DNA of 64,000 bases, taken from Numida meleagris. Taxonomy: Eukaryota > Chordata > Aves > Galliformes > Numididae. The notes beneath the pieces were generated by a model. The model had not been told where the DNA came from and searched no databases. It saw only the letters and a list, made by a program, of their open reading frames with translations. The stretch lies in the NCBI RefSeq assembly GCF_002078875.1, contig NC_034419.1, forward strand, positions 17,081,090-17,145,089, given 5' to 3'. The position numbers and the translations under genes were made by a program. Of the stretch, positions 1 to 11,900 are shown one piece after another; the stretch's first letter is position 1; each line of letters starts with the position of its first letter.

Positions 1-3000
1 ACTGCTGAGATTCACCAGCCGATTTGGAAAGAACCACAGCCTGTGTTGCCATGCTTGCTGCCAAACAAGTTGCACATTTAATGCAAAAGTTCTGTGCAAC
101 AGTAAGCGTTCTTTCCAATTCTTTTGAATCATTAATTCACAATAGATACATATTTTTTTCCCTTCCAAAAATTCTCTATCAGTCCATAAGCAAAGGCAGA
201 GGAGGAGCATTACTCCAAGGCATGGTATGTCCCAGCCAACATCACTGGCATTCTGCAGTGATGTCTGTACAAGTATCCATAAAACTTACAAAAAGCTCAC
301 TTTTCCCACACTACCAACCAAACTCAAAAGTTGATGCACTTCTACAACTGTTTATTGTAATCACCTCACTGGTATCTGGTTCTTCCCTATCTTTTTGAAA
401 ACAAAAGCTATTGAGAACAGCTGCTCCCCACTTACTACATTCGTTGCTTATCTTCTTGTTCAAGTCAAATTTTCTGTTATTACATTACAAATCAGAAATA
501 TGTTGGCACATAAAATATTTTACTCCTACCAAGGAGCAGTACTAATTAGTTTATGGTAATTTCTGAAGAAATCAAGCAACAAAAGAATACATGAAATTCT
601 TTGGATTGTGACAAAAGATGACATGAAATATGTCAGCTTCTCAATATATAAAATGGCACATTGTTTGCTGCCATTACGGATATGTAACTGAACATTTTAT
701 AGTATAAGGGACAAAACAGATTTGAAAACAGCATTTCAGCCTTTTTTCTCCCCTGAAATATGTTTCAGCTTGGCATGACAACAAATTATGAGGTCTGACT
801 GGCTGCATTTCAAACTCACATCTTGGGCTTTTCATTTGAGACTGAAAGTTGATGCTGATGGATAGCCTCTTACTAAACTAAAGCATTTTGGATCAAGTAG
901 TTGTTTAGGAATTAAGATAGCCAAAACATTGATCTCAGTATAACTTTTTAGCTCCACACCAGATATTTTATTATTAGATGAAAAAATTTCTGCTCTTACT
1001 AGTCGTTATGCACAAGCTTCAGATTTTATGATTGTACCAACATCATCTATGCTGCATTTCATTATATAGACTATATGCACATTACCACCACAAAAAATTA
1101 TTTTCTACATTTGCAACTTTATTTTAGCATGGAATTACAAAACACCACAATTCTTGGAGATCCAACTAATTATTATAAATTAGGCTAAAAATTTGGGGGA
1201 GTTTAAAACTTTCCTTTTAATTTCGTCTTCTTGTGGAAGACTTCTCTACAGTGTTAATAAGCAACAGCTAATAGGTAAGAGAAATAGATTTAACTATAAT
1301 ACATTTCAAGGAGACTAAGATTTTTGTGGGAATTCGTTTCACATTCTTAGATCTGCCATGCTGCTTGCTCAGAGTTGTCATTTTATCTCTTTTTATTACT
1401 TACAGATCTTTCATTACAAACAGGCCTTAATAAACAGATCTGTTTCCCCAGTAAGCCTTCCATTTTTGTGATGCCTTCTAAATCACGTCCCTAACGTTAG
1501 GACGAATGGAGAACAGAAATTAAAAGCCACCTTGCCTCAGCCCTCACTGGAAGCAGGAGGATCTGCATTTCAACACATTTTCTACTCTCTCCCATTAGAG
1601 GCCAGCAAGCTGTATGCTTAAGAATTGATCACTCGGGCACTATCTAGCCCAAGATTTAAAGACTGGTAACAGTTTAAGGAGCCTCTAAGAGCACACAGCT
1701 TTTTATGTGCGTTAAGCTGTTCACATTAAAGTGCCTTGTGCCCAGGAGACGTTTCCAGTAGGTTTACTTCACATATTCCACTGCAACCTTTTGCCCTAGC
1801 TTACACAAGACCTTAACAGGGATATAATTCTTGAGCATCTCACGTGCAACTGTTCTTCCCTTAGCACTACTTGCTTTATATCCTCATATATTCTACAGCA
1901 CTAAAGATGCTCAAAATAGTCTCAAATATCTCCAATTATGCTAAATCCAATATGATATGCCAGTATAGCACAGCAAGGGCGAGTAGAAGACCAGCACATC
2001 GATCAGAGCTTTACAAGCTAGCCAAAAAAGTCAAGATGCCTTTGCACGTAAAAGAATAGACATTTCTCAATTTATTTTTTTTCAGTCTGTACTGCTTTAT
2101 TCTAGTAAGCAATTCACATTTCCACTCCCTGTACTTCCTCAGGGACGTGGGATCAGCTGGTGAGTAAGACATTTTTCAGTCTTGGACTCCTTTCTTTATT
2201 TGTATCTTCATCATCATCATTCTGGGGACTCAGTTCCAGCCCTTAGCTGTCAAGGGATTTGCCTTTTTTGCCCTGACCTTAATGACTAGTTTCAGTGTTT
2301 GTTTGGTTATAATATACTGCCAGCATGTGAACAGGTTACAGAGGAGCTCTTCCTTTAGGATTTCTTATCTATCCATTTCATGTACGTGTTTTTTTTTAAG
2401 TGGGACTGTGCACCATGAATGAAGCATACATGTCGAGTAGTTTGCAGATGTTCAGTTTAGAAACTCTGGCTAAGCCACAGGTTGTGAAATGCATTGAAAT
2501 GTTCGTTAGTCATTCTCCAGGGTGGAATTAGAGCCATTTCACATTTTAAACTTCTCAATAACCTATCAATGAGAGTACCATATTTAAAAAAAATATTAAG
2601 TAACTGAAAGCTTTAGGTGACTTTCAAAACAAACTCCCTGTGTGCCTTGCTAGCACTTGCAGAAAGATGCAATTCCATGAGATGCTAAAGCAATTTGGGT
2701 TTCTCACCGTGACAACCCTACAACACAAATTGCACACCATGAGCTCTTCCAGGCTATCTCATCACATCTTGTTCCTACCCTCCAGGTACAGCAGAGTAAG
2801 CAAGTGCTGTTTTGCCACCTGTTTTCTGCAGAGGAATGTCTGCCCATGCCTTGTCCTCCTCTGGCTCTTTCAGTCAAGGAACTCAGAGCACTAAAAGACA
2901 CAGCAGCTATTCACGCAGGCAGTTCTGAATTCTCTTCAGCTGCTACTTTTGCTTGCATGCATTAAGAATCGTATCAGCTACTAAAATGTTCTGCAAAGGA

Positions 3001-6000
3001 ACACAGATTGGACTAATGACAAAGCAACTGCAATCATCAGCTTCCTTGCAATCAGTCTGAGCCACGGCCAGTCGCCTGTAATGTTACAGTGCATTGAAGG
3101 CCATAACTTCCTCCTGTAACTTTCTCCATATCAAACACAAGCACTTCTTCCTATTGAGCGTCCTTCTATAAAACCTTTATGCTTTTCAAATGGGCAAGAC
3201 TCCTGGATTACATTTTTTGACAAGATAGATGAGACTACTTTTCACATGAGACCAAGGAAAGTAATGAGCTGTAATCTTTGAGCTGGAAGATATCTATCTT
3301 TTTTAATTACAGGTAGATTATTTCTATATTAGCCCCCATGGCAAACATCAGTGCTGCATGGGTTTATGAAAGTAGTGCTGCATCAAGACAAAGGGATTTA
3401 AGAGTTTGGGACCTCGGCAGAAAAAAAATCATTTTCAAACTTGAGACTGTTTCAAATTTTCTATGTCCATGCTATTCATGTAATTTGGCAAGCAGGTATG
3501 TTGACACTGCTATTCACTACAAGCAATAAGAAACTGCACCGAGCTGGTTATTAGATGAACCCTATGAACATTTACGCCTGTCTGACATGTCTGCTCTGTC
3601 CTTGTCAAAGGAAGCTGCCACTTTCACAGCATTTAGACCAGTTTAAACCTATTTAACTAAAATAAATGATTGTATACCTATTTTTCAATCTAGATTCCCT
3701 TTACTCCGCGTCTAAGGGAAAGAATCATTATCTTCTGACCATCAGGCTTTTCAGTCATCCCTGTCTTAATCATCATGGTTTGGCCTGAAAATAATCTCTT
3801 GACTTTTTGTACTTCTTGGGACAGCCTTGTCTTATCTAGCTAGCTTGCACATGGAATAAGAGAAATGGTTCTCTTGTTGAACCTGGCCTCCTTATGTGCA
3901 CCTGCCCTATTCAATCACTTTCACGGCAACTCCTTTGCTAGGGAGACCTATCACCGTAACTTTTCAAAAAATATCAGATCATTTGTTGGTGAGGACTCTT
4001 GAAGATTATCACAAAGACATATACATGGTCCCATTTTGGTTCGCTCACACAAATGATGCTCCCTCAAGATACATATGCCATTTTGTGCTAACAATTTGTG
4101 TTTTTCCACCTGCATGTACCTAGCTAATGTCTAGAGCATGGAGGTCAGCTGCCACAGGCAGAAGGACTTGACACACCACAGAGTGGGAACGTTGAGGAGT
4201 GCTGCAGCTACTTGCCACCAGTTTAGAAAAGAGTCATTGCTGTACAGGAAAGTCACTCTTTTGTAACAGAAATTAAACCCAAAAAGCTGGCATGACTGAG
4301 TGCCTGTTCTGTAGCACATCTGCTTTCCTCAGCTTTGCTCTGAAGTGGAGAATTCCCTGAAAGACATAGAATAAAATTCTGCTGCTACTGAAATCCCAGT
4401 TAAGCCATAGAGGAAAAAACTAAGATTTGGGAAAACTGTAGCTTGAAAGTAATTGGAGTACATCTATATCAAAATAGATATTATTTAAAGACCAATTATG
4501 GAAGAGTTCTACTAATGGCATTTCTTTTTTTTAATTTTAAACGAAAGTTAATGACTCATGAACAGTACTTACTTTGTATGAAAAACAAAGAAAATGCAGG
4601 TGCTCCTTAAAAAGCAGCACTGATGATGAAGTTTCACCCTGACCTATTTTTTTTCTTCATTTCTCAGCACTCTGTTGAAAAACACTTGCAGGACTGAGTG
4701 CATGCTGAGATCCACTGAACCTAAAGAAAGAGTATGGCTGTGTGGAAGGGATGAAGGAATGACAGACACCTTTACATCTCAAGAAAATAGGAAAACTAAA
4801 GATAACAATAAAGTGAGAAGGGGAAGACTTCAAAACAACAGCATGAGAAAGTAAAGGGGAATCAGGTAAAAACAGTCTATAAGAAACTGAAAAAATTAGT
4901 AAGGAAGTGCATGAAGGAAGACTTCTTTGGCGCGCCTCCTCAGCTATTGAATCAACCCATCTGCACCTGGAAATTGTTATGTGAACATTCAAAAATAAAG
5001 CTAAAAAGCAGGAAGCCATAACAAAGTAAACTCATACCAAAGAAAGCCTTTAACAAGTTTTTACTTCCCATATTGCACCTCACAGGTTATATAACTTTAC
5101 ATTTAATGGATATTCTCAACTGGAGTCCTATTTGAGAACTGGAGGGAATGCTATTAGCATGATAATCAGTTCTGCAGAGTAAATTGGTTATAAGAGTAGG
5201 GTGCTAGGGAAAGGTACAATAGGGGAATATATTTTAATTAGCACACTATGAAGTCTATTCTTCCCATGATGCCTGTGCATATCCCCTATTGACATTAATT
5301 TAAACCACACAACTTCTGTTGAAAGCAAGGGGGATTGCATGACTCTGCTCCAACGCAATCTGAGTGTGCTAGCAGGAAGCACAATGGCTGCTCTCCAAGC
5401 TGCAGCAGTAGAAGTGCTGGCAGGTTCTGAGCACAGCTCTTGCAGTACGTACAGACACCATGTTGCTCGTGTCCCATCAGGCATCCCTGTTTGAAGGTGT
5501 AGATTCTCACACACAGGGTGTTTACAAAGGGGAGTTCAACCTGACTTTCAGACAACTGTCAGTTTTTACAGCAAATTCCAGATGGGCTTTGTGTTTATCC
5601 CGGGCTTGGGCTGAATTCACATATGCTGCAGATAGACTTTATCACTGGTGTTTGAAATACCTGAGAGAATCAGTCCTGAAAAAAAAAGCCTTGCTTTCTG
5701 ATTTATTTATTTTTATTTTTAAAAAGTTTCTCAGGCTCAAAAGCCTCAAATGAGCTTTAGAGGAGTTGATTGAGACAATAATTAAAGCACCAAGAAAAAT
5801 GCTAGTTTGGGAATCATAGTGTGAATAATTCAAGACAAAAAGAGGCAATAATTTGCACTTTGCTATGTGGATTTTATCACTTGGACCACACTCACAAATT
5901 CTTTTCCTTCAACATCAAATGCTCTTGGGAGAGATACAGCGTTTTCAAAGTCATTGTGCAAAACTCCCACTTCTACTTCCTGCATCATTTATCACTGACC

Positions 6001-6860
6001 TTATGCTAGAGCTCTTCTACTCGATCCCTCAGATTCTTAAGTGGCATCAAAAGTTGGCTTTTACTTCGACTAATTCTGGTCTGCTAAATGTTAATGGCAA
6101 TGTTTACATAGAGTACTTTGCCATCAATTATTTTATCGAGAGCTTTTATTGTTGGAAAGTCCTGCTTGAGAGCTGGTTATGATGGTCACAAAGCAGAGGA
6201 CATTGTTTAAGAAAGCTAGCAGCTGTAGAATTATTAAAAAAAAAAGTGCATCTAACAATGCTGCAAACTCCAAAGTTTACCTGGTGCATGTTGCACCCCT
6301 GTCTCAGAGGGGGAGCAAATAGTGCTGAGCACACCAAAACTACTATAACAAGGCTGGATTTTCATCCTATACTATTATACATATATATATTATCACCGAA
6401 TTCAATGCAATCCCAAATTTTAATCTTTGAAAGAAAGCTAAATTGCCTTTAAGATATTCTTGACCAAAGTTTCAAAAGAGTTTCAGCATTAGAGTAAGGT
6501 CCTTTGGAAATTCAGGCTTTAATTTCCTCTCGTGCGGGTAAAGGATAAGTGACAGTTCTGTTGTATCAAATTTGAGTAAATTCATTTCACCGAATTAAAA
6601 GGTTTTAACATTATTAGAGCAGAATACTATCTAATAAAAAGTAAAAGATCCTTAGGGGGTTTCAAGGACCTCAGCCTTAATCTCACTGTAATAACCACCT
6701 CAAACGTATCTCTAAAGATTACTAAAATGAAGAAATGTTGTATTAGAACATACAAATATCAAAGTATCAGATAATTGGACTACACATCAAGTGTCGTATT
6801 TCCTTTACCTGAGGCTCAAGATGTATTTGTAAAGACAGCACTCTTTGGCTTTATTTTTTC
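1..6860. other. Unassigned non-coding sequence, AT-rich
   Basis: I see no recognisable gene here. Open frames reach at most 124 codons (24-398, plus strand) and 120 codons (4657-5019, minus strand). Their translations show no domain, no repeat and no convincing flanking splice sites, so I treat them as chance frames. The composition is AT-rich with scattered short A and T runs, as expected of vertebrate intergenic or intronic DNA. Old repeats too diverged to recognise by eye may be hidden here. Confidence 0.7.
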
Positions 6861-6916
6861 ATTTATATAAAATATAAATATATATACATTATAAAAAATA
6901 TATAAATATATATTTT
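6861..6916. repeat. TA-rich low-complexity tract
   Basis: This stretch is almost entirely A and T, with several interrupted runs of alternating TA such as TATATATA separated by AAA or TTT. It is an imperfect simple repeat. No gene or mobile element boundary is visible at its edges. Confidence 0.75.
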
Positions 6917-7446
6917 CAATAGTCTTAATTATCTTCTATTTGCTACTAAACCTAAATCTTGGAAATAAAAGAATTTAAAGGTACAGAACAGAATACTAAA
7001 CATAAATATAACAAATACAACCCCAACCTTCTAAAGCCCCAGTGAAACCAATAAACAGGACACATCACAAATATTGCTTCTCTAATTGGTATGGATTTTC
7101 TTCTGCATCCTCACTTCAGATCGAGATTGAAAGGCTGGAGGGCATGTACAGTGCTTTGCCTAACACAGACCATGAGACTCCCCTGAATTAATTCTTGAGA
7201 GAACTAGAGCAGACCATCTGGGAAAACCTCTAGGCTTGAGTTTGACACGACCTATTCTCCAGCAGTTAATCACCTTAACTACCAGCACTGACGATATTTT
7301 TAGGCTGATTTAAACTCCTAAATGCTACTAAACAAGGAGGATGTACTTCTTATCTGTGTTCCCTATCCACAAAAGTGATTTAATCTTTAATGAATTCTTG
7401 CATGATTATCCAAAATTTTCCATTTTAAGGACTACATATTTCTTTT
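6917..7446. other. Unassigned non-coding sequence
   Basis: I see no reading frame or repeat that I can name here. The stretch runs from the TA-rich tract to the CR1 3' end and is mixed-composition, mostly AT-rich sequence. Confidence 0.6.
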
Positions 7447-7535
7447 AATAGAATCATGGAATAATAGAATCATTAAGGTTGGAAAAGATCTCTAAGATCA
7501 TCTACTGCAACCATCGACCTAACACCAATATTTCT
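7447..7535 (-). mobile_element. CR1 LINE 3'-end fragment, antisense
   Basis: The plus strand reads AATAGAATCATGG, then GAATCATTAAGGTTGGAAAA, then GATCTCTAAGATCATC, then ACCATCGACC. This is the reverse complement of the conserved CR1 3' end, with its terminal ATTCTATG-type short repeats and the segment normally reading GGTTGGAC...GATGATC. The element therefore lies on the minus strand with its 3' end at the left. CR1 copies are usually truncated at the 5' end, and only about 90 bp are recognisable here. The right boundary is uncertain. It could be the tail of the LINE remnant at 8190-8960, which has the same orientation, or a separate younger insertion. Confidence 0.85.
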
Positions 7536-8189
7536 TCCTCTGTCCAAATATGAAGTTAAAATGCTGGCAATCCACTCCTCCAAGAGCGAGCAACAACTTG
7601 CCAAGCAGACCAAAGGATTTAAAGCCACAATAAATGGGACAAGATGGGACTTGCTAGGATGCTAAAGCTGGGCTGACAGTATAACCTCTCCAATTCTGAG
7701 ATTATAGGTGAAGAGAAATTATCCCAAATCTTTATACAAGTCATCTTTCACATCCTTTTTTCAATACTGACATCCTTCCCTCTGTGTATTCAAAAACTTG
7801 ACAAATTCTGGAAGTATTAATTGTCAGTGCTCAGAATAACCCCTTAGCTCCCATTCCAGTTTCTCTGGTCCATACATCACCCATCTTGTAGCAGAAACCT
7901 GTCCCTTCTCCCCACAGTCCTTGCTCATACAGTTCTCCCAGCAGTCAGGCAATCACAAGCTTTGATATGAGGGAGCCAGCAGAACTGCGTGAATAGAGGT
8001 GGAGGCAGAGCCCTTGGTTAAATCAGAGCAAGCGTACTATGGGAATGTAACCTGAGTTGAAACCCAGCCAAGGGTCTGACATTTATTAGCCAGTGGGGAA
8101 TACAATGCTGATGAGTTTTGCTACTATATGTTAATGCAATTTATATTAGTAACACAGCAGAGTCATCTGTACTGAATTGTATGGAATAT
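7536..8189. other. Unassigned sequence between two LINE pieces
   Basis: No reading frame of note is visible. Both neighbours are minus-strand LINE fragments in the same orientation, so part of this stretch may be strongly diverged LINE sequence. I could not match it directly. Confidence 0.5.
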
Positions 8190-8360
8190 AATCTTGTCCA
8201 TTACTATTCTGGGAGCTCATGTTCATCATGGTTAGCCACTATGACCCCAAAGGCCTTCTTCGATATCAGTTTCCCAGAGCTGAACTCAGTGAAGACCCTT
8301 GTTTCTAGCTATGGCATTACATGTAGTTGCACTAGAATGCCTGTTTCTTAATCTGGATGC
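8190..8360 (-). mobile_element. CR1/L3-type LINE remnant, C-terminal ORF2 part
   Basis: On the minus strand the segment reading AAGGCCTTTGGGGTCATAGT, followed by GGCTAACCATGATGAACATG and AGCTCCCAG, matches my memory of the region after the reverse transcriptase core in CR1/L3-type LINEs. There the protein normally contains a stretch like DLGVIVD followed by MNMS. The frame is decayed and not continuous. Orientation is the same as the reverse transcriptase block at 8604-8960, and the order along the minus strand (RT first, this block second) is what one intact element would give. The spacing is shorter than expected, which suggests an internal deletion. The match is from memory, not from an alignment. 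Confidence 0.65.
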
Positions 8361-8603
8361 AAACACAAGGTCCATGTTTTATATTGGTGACTGGTCCTCC
8401 TCTTTTTAAGCGCTCCTCCAAAGCCAATCACTTACAGACTTGCAAGTTACAACAATTTTCCTTTGAAAGTCATAAAAACTGCCTAAAATCTCAAAGAAAT
8501 AATAAATGGAGTCCATCAGTAAAAGTAGTGTGTGTCTAGTAAAGAACCCTTACTAGTGTTTGTTTTCAGCTCTGACAATTTTTACATCAACTTTTTACTT
8601 CTG
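8361..8603. other. Probable unrecognised interior of the LINE remnant
   Basis: This lies between two same-strand LINE blocks that are in the right order. It would be the part of ORF2 between reverse transcriptase motif A and the C-terminal region, but no motif such as the FADD box is readable. It may be diverged LINE sequence or replaced DNA. Confidence 0.4.
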
Positions 8604-8960
8604 TTGGTTTTTTTTCTTTTTAATCAGTATCATGCAGTACCAAGTCAAATACTTTATAGAATGCTATTAGACAAACATTATTATGGTTATCAACAAAATT
8701 TGTAATCTCATTCACAAAAAAAAAAGTAATTTTGACAGGATCTGCTTTCTCTAAGCCCCTGTTGATTGGCATTAATTAGATTTCTACTGTTAATCCTTTA
8801 TTAATCAAATTCTACATCAGACATTCCACGACCAGCAGCCAATCTGACAAACCTGTAATTAGTGGGGTCATCTCATTTTACTCTTTTAAATACTGGAACA
8901 ACATTTGCTTTTCCCAGCCTCCTGGAACTCCCCCACCACTCCTAAACTCATTTAAAAATT
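8604..8960 (-). pseudogene. Broken reverse transcriptase of a CR1/L3-type LINE
   Basis: Minus-strand translation gives GVPGGWEK, then after a one-base shift ANVVPVFKRVK, a stop codon, and DDPTNYRFVRL (about 8850-8930). This is the usual LINE reverse transcriptase start, where intact copies read like a W..ANV.P.FKKG block followed by D.NYRPVSL. Further along come INANQQGLRESRSC (near 8740-8785) and a segment from FVNEIT to YKVFDLVLHD (near 8630-8710), corresponding to the motif A region with its KAFD core. The aspartate that normally lies three residues before the lysine of that core is read as alanine (codon at 8662-8664). With a frameshift, at least one internal stop and a lost catalytic residue, the copy cannot encode an active enzyme. 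It is clearly LINE-derived, and the exact family is uncertain. Confidence 0.82.
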
Positions 8961-11900
8961 CACAATAGCAGCTGGAGCAGCTTGAGCACAGCACATGCTC
9001 TTATCAGCCACTGCAAGACTTGGCAAACTTCTAGCAGCACTGGGCTGCTCAGGGCATTGCCTTTAGCTGTCTCATTGGTCACAGGCTCACAGCAGTGTTA
9101 CAGAAGATGCAGGCTTGGCTGATTAAGCCAGGCTCTTATTAAACAGAAGGCAAAGAGAAAGGAAAAAAAAATAAAAAAGGGAAAAGATATCTAAAGCAGA
9201 GTTGAGAGCAAACTCTATGTTTCATACCCCATGCCCTGCTGAGGGTGCATACTTCTGCAGGTCCCCTCTCCAGCCCATGGGAGGAACCATATGGCCATGA
9301 CAAGGCCTAGGGAAAATCTGCTGGTGCCTGGTTCTAGCCCTGGTGATGCTCAAAGTGTGGGCTCAATTGCCATCCTCTCTCATGAAACCCAGGGACCACC
9401 TCAGCCTCCAAAAAAACAGACCAGCCCATGATCTCCAAGTGATTTTGAATCTACTTTGTTTTTTACATTTCACCTTTTCTATCCTCAGCCAAAATCTCGC
9501 TTCTAAGGAAGCTTCAGAGATGCGATGAGTACAAAAGCTAGTATTGCCTTTATTTTCTCATCTATCAAGGCCTGATTCCATTCTTTTCTGACCCTCTTAT
9601 CCATCAGTTATTATCTTAACCTGGACTTACATTGGTCTGGATAGCTCCATTTTGCCCATCTCATTTTGTTTCTTATCAAGCAATATGATTCTAGGAAGCT
9701 GAAGGGTTTTTTTAAGTGCTCAGCCCTTTTCCAACAAGAAAGTATATGATCTAGATAAGTCTGCTAGACACGATCTTTTTTCAAGAAATCCTTTTTGTTT
9801 TAATGGTAGAAACTTATCTTAAAATAAGATTAATATTAATCTATAGAAGAGAACAAGATAAAGATAGATTTTGCCTATTAAATTTAAGAATGGCAATCAG
9901 TTAAGTGTCTACTAAGTACAGCTAAATTAAAATGAAACACCAAGAGAAGTATATATGACAGACTATAGTGTATTAAATTGTTTCATTATTCTCTGATAAA
10001 ATGAATAGCAAATGGATTTGGAAATTGATGCAGTGTTTTGAAAAAAGTATTCCTGCAGAATTACAATAAAATTAGACAGAATTTATGTTTCCACCACTAC
10101 AATTTCCACAGCCATCTCACAACACTACTTGTGTTTTCTAATATCTATTTATGTGACTTTCTTGAGTAGAATTTGAAATTAGTTGATAATGTAAGAACTA
10201 CTTAGGAATAAATTCATATTAAATTAGAAAAACTAGGTAAAATATGATATGTAGAATTTGTAATGCTAAACAGTAAAGATATCTTACAGGTACTAATTGG
10301 GTATGAAGTAGACAAATGGTACAGTTTCTGTATATTCTAAATAAGTTTTCTTGAGGCACAGCCTTGTTATCACTTCAGGTAGTTTTTAGTGTGTTATACC
10401 TCAAAGATCACCACAGATTAAATTTCATTCCAATAGATTTTACTACTGAACCAGCCTATTTAAAATTCTCCATGAAATATAAAGCTAGGCTTAAAATTTA
10501 TGAACGGGAGCATATAATGACATAGGGCAGATAAAAAGAATGCAACTTAACATGAAGAATTCTTAGTAATAACATTGCAATCAATCACATTTCTTATCCA
10601 CTCGTATGCCTTTAGATTATATCTTAAATAAAACTCTGCTAAGAACAAATGGTGCAGTGCTGAGCTGAGCACTGCAGCTGAAGTTTTCATAGGACAACAC
10701 TGGAATTCATCATTTCAGTGCCCAGCTCCTCGCTGGAGCTTCACACATGCCACAACTACCATAGGTATAAAAACTAAACTAGCTTTTGTTCGATAAAGAA
10801 GATATTACAGACCTTCTTTAAAAACAAAACAAAACAAACAGACAAACAAAAAACCACAACAAAAGCTTCAGAACCTGCTCTCCCCCTGAGCCCATACTGC
10901 TAGCTATTAAGATGATAAAAAATGTTAAAATCATAGTAAGAAACTAATGAAAACCTACAATGATGCTTTGCAGAGATTTGTGTCCCTTCTCTCACAGGAT
11001 GTTAGGCAGAAGAGGTCTGTGTTAATCTAGCTATTGTTCTCTCTGCTACCTGCTGAGTAATTCCAGGGTCATAGAAAAGAAATAGAGATAGAAAATCTGG
11101 GCTGTGGGAAATGCCTCACTTGGGACTAATTCTGTCCTCCTCTGCAAAGAGCACTGAGACTGGGGGATAAGGCCAATAGACAAGCAGAGTTGCAGCACCA
11201 TATTTTGTTGTTTTCCCTTTTGCATTATTCTTTCCAACATGTCAGCAAGGAATAAAAAGTGTCAGAAATTCAGGAAATTAAGAGACCACAACAAAAACAA
11301 CCAGCGAAAGATTGCCATCTGAATGATCCAGGAGAAAGACAGCTAGAAGGGAATTGGAGCTGCTGCCAGCAATGTGGAAGACAAAAGCAGCACACAAGGC
11401 AAAAGCCTGGGCGTATGAGTGAGTGCAGGCCTTTATTGTAATTAAACTGAACGCTTGCAGCAGACAGCACGCAGCCTGGACCCGGGCTGCCATCAGCTCA
11501 CCCACTGCTGCCAGCCCACAAGATTTCTGTGCGGAGGTTGGGGCATGTCACCGACCCCCTGAAGGGAGGCAAAGCGCTGTCAGGAGCACTTGTTTGCTGT
11601 GAGGAATAGTCAGAGCCTTACCTAGAAACAGAATTTTCCAGCCTGCCTGGTGTTGCAGTTTAATCAATACTTCACTTGGATGGCTCTATTACATTTGGTC
11701 TAAAATGAAGTTTATAGTCAGCTCGAAAGATCTTAAATCCCAGCATTCACTCCCAAAACATCCCTTCCACTGTTTTCACCTGTCCAGCTAAGAGTTAATA
11801 AGCACCAGGATTAAACGGGAGTACTGAGCGCTCCTAATCCATGGCAACAAAGGAGGAACAAGAGGATATTCACCATTGTTTCAAACTGTACGAAAAGCTC

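Noticed and set aside
24..398. 124-codon plus-strand frame near the window start
   Set aside because: It has no motif, and its codon use looks like ordinary AT-rich non-coding DNA.
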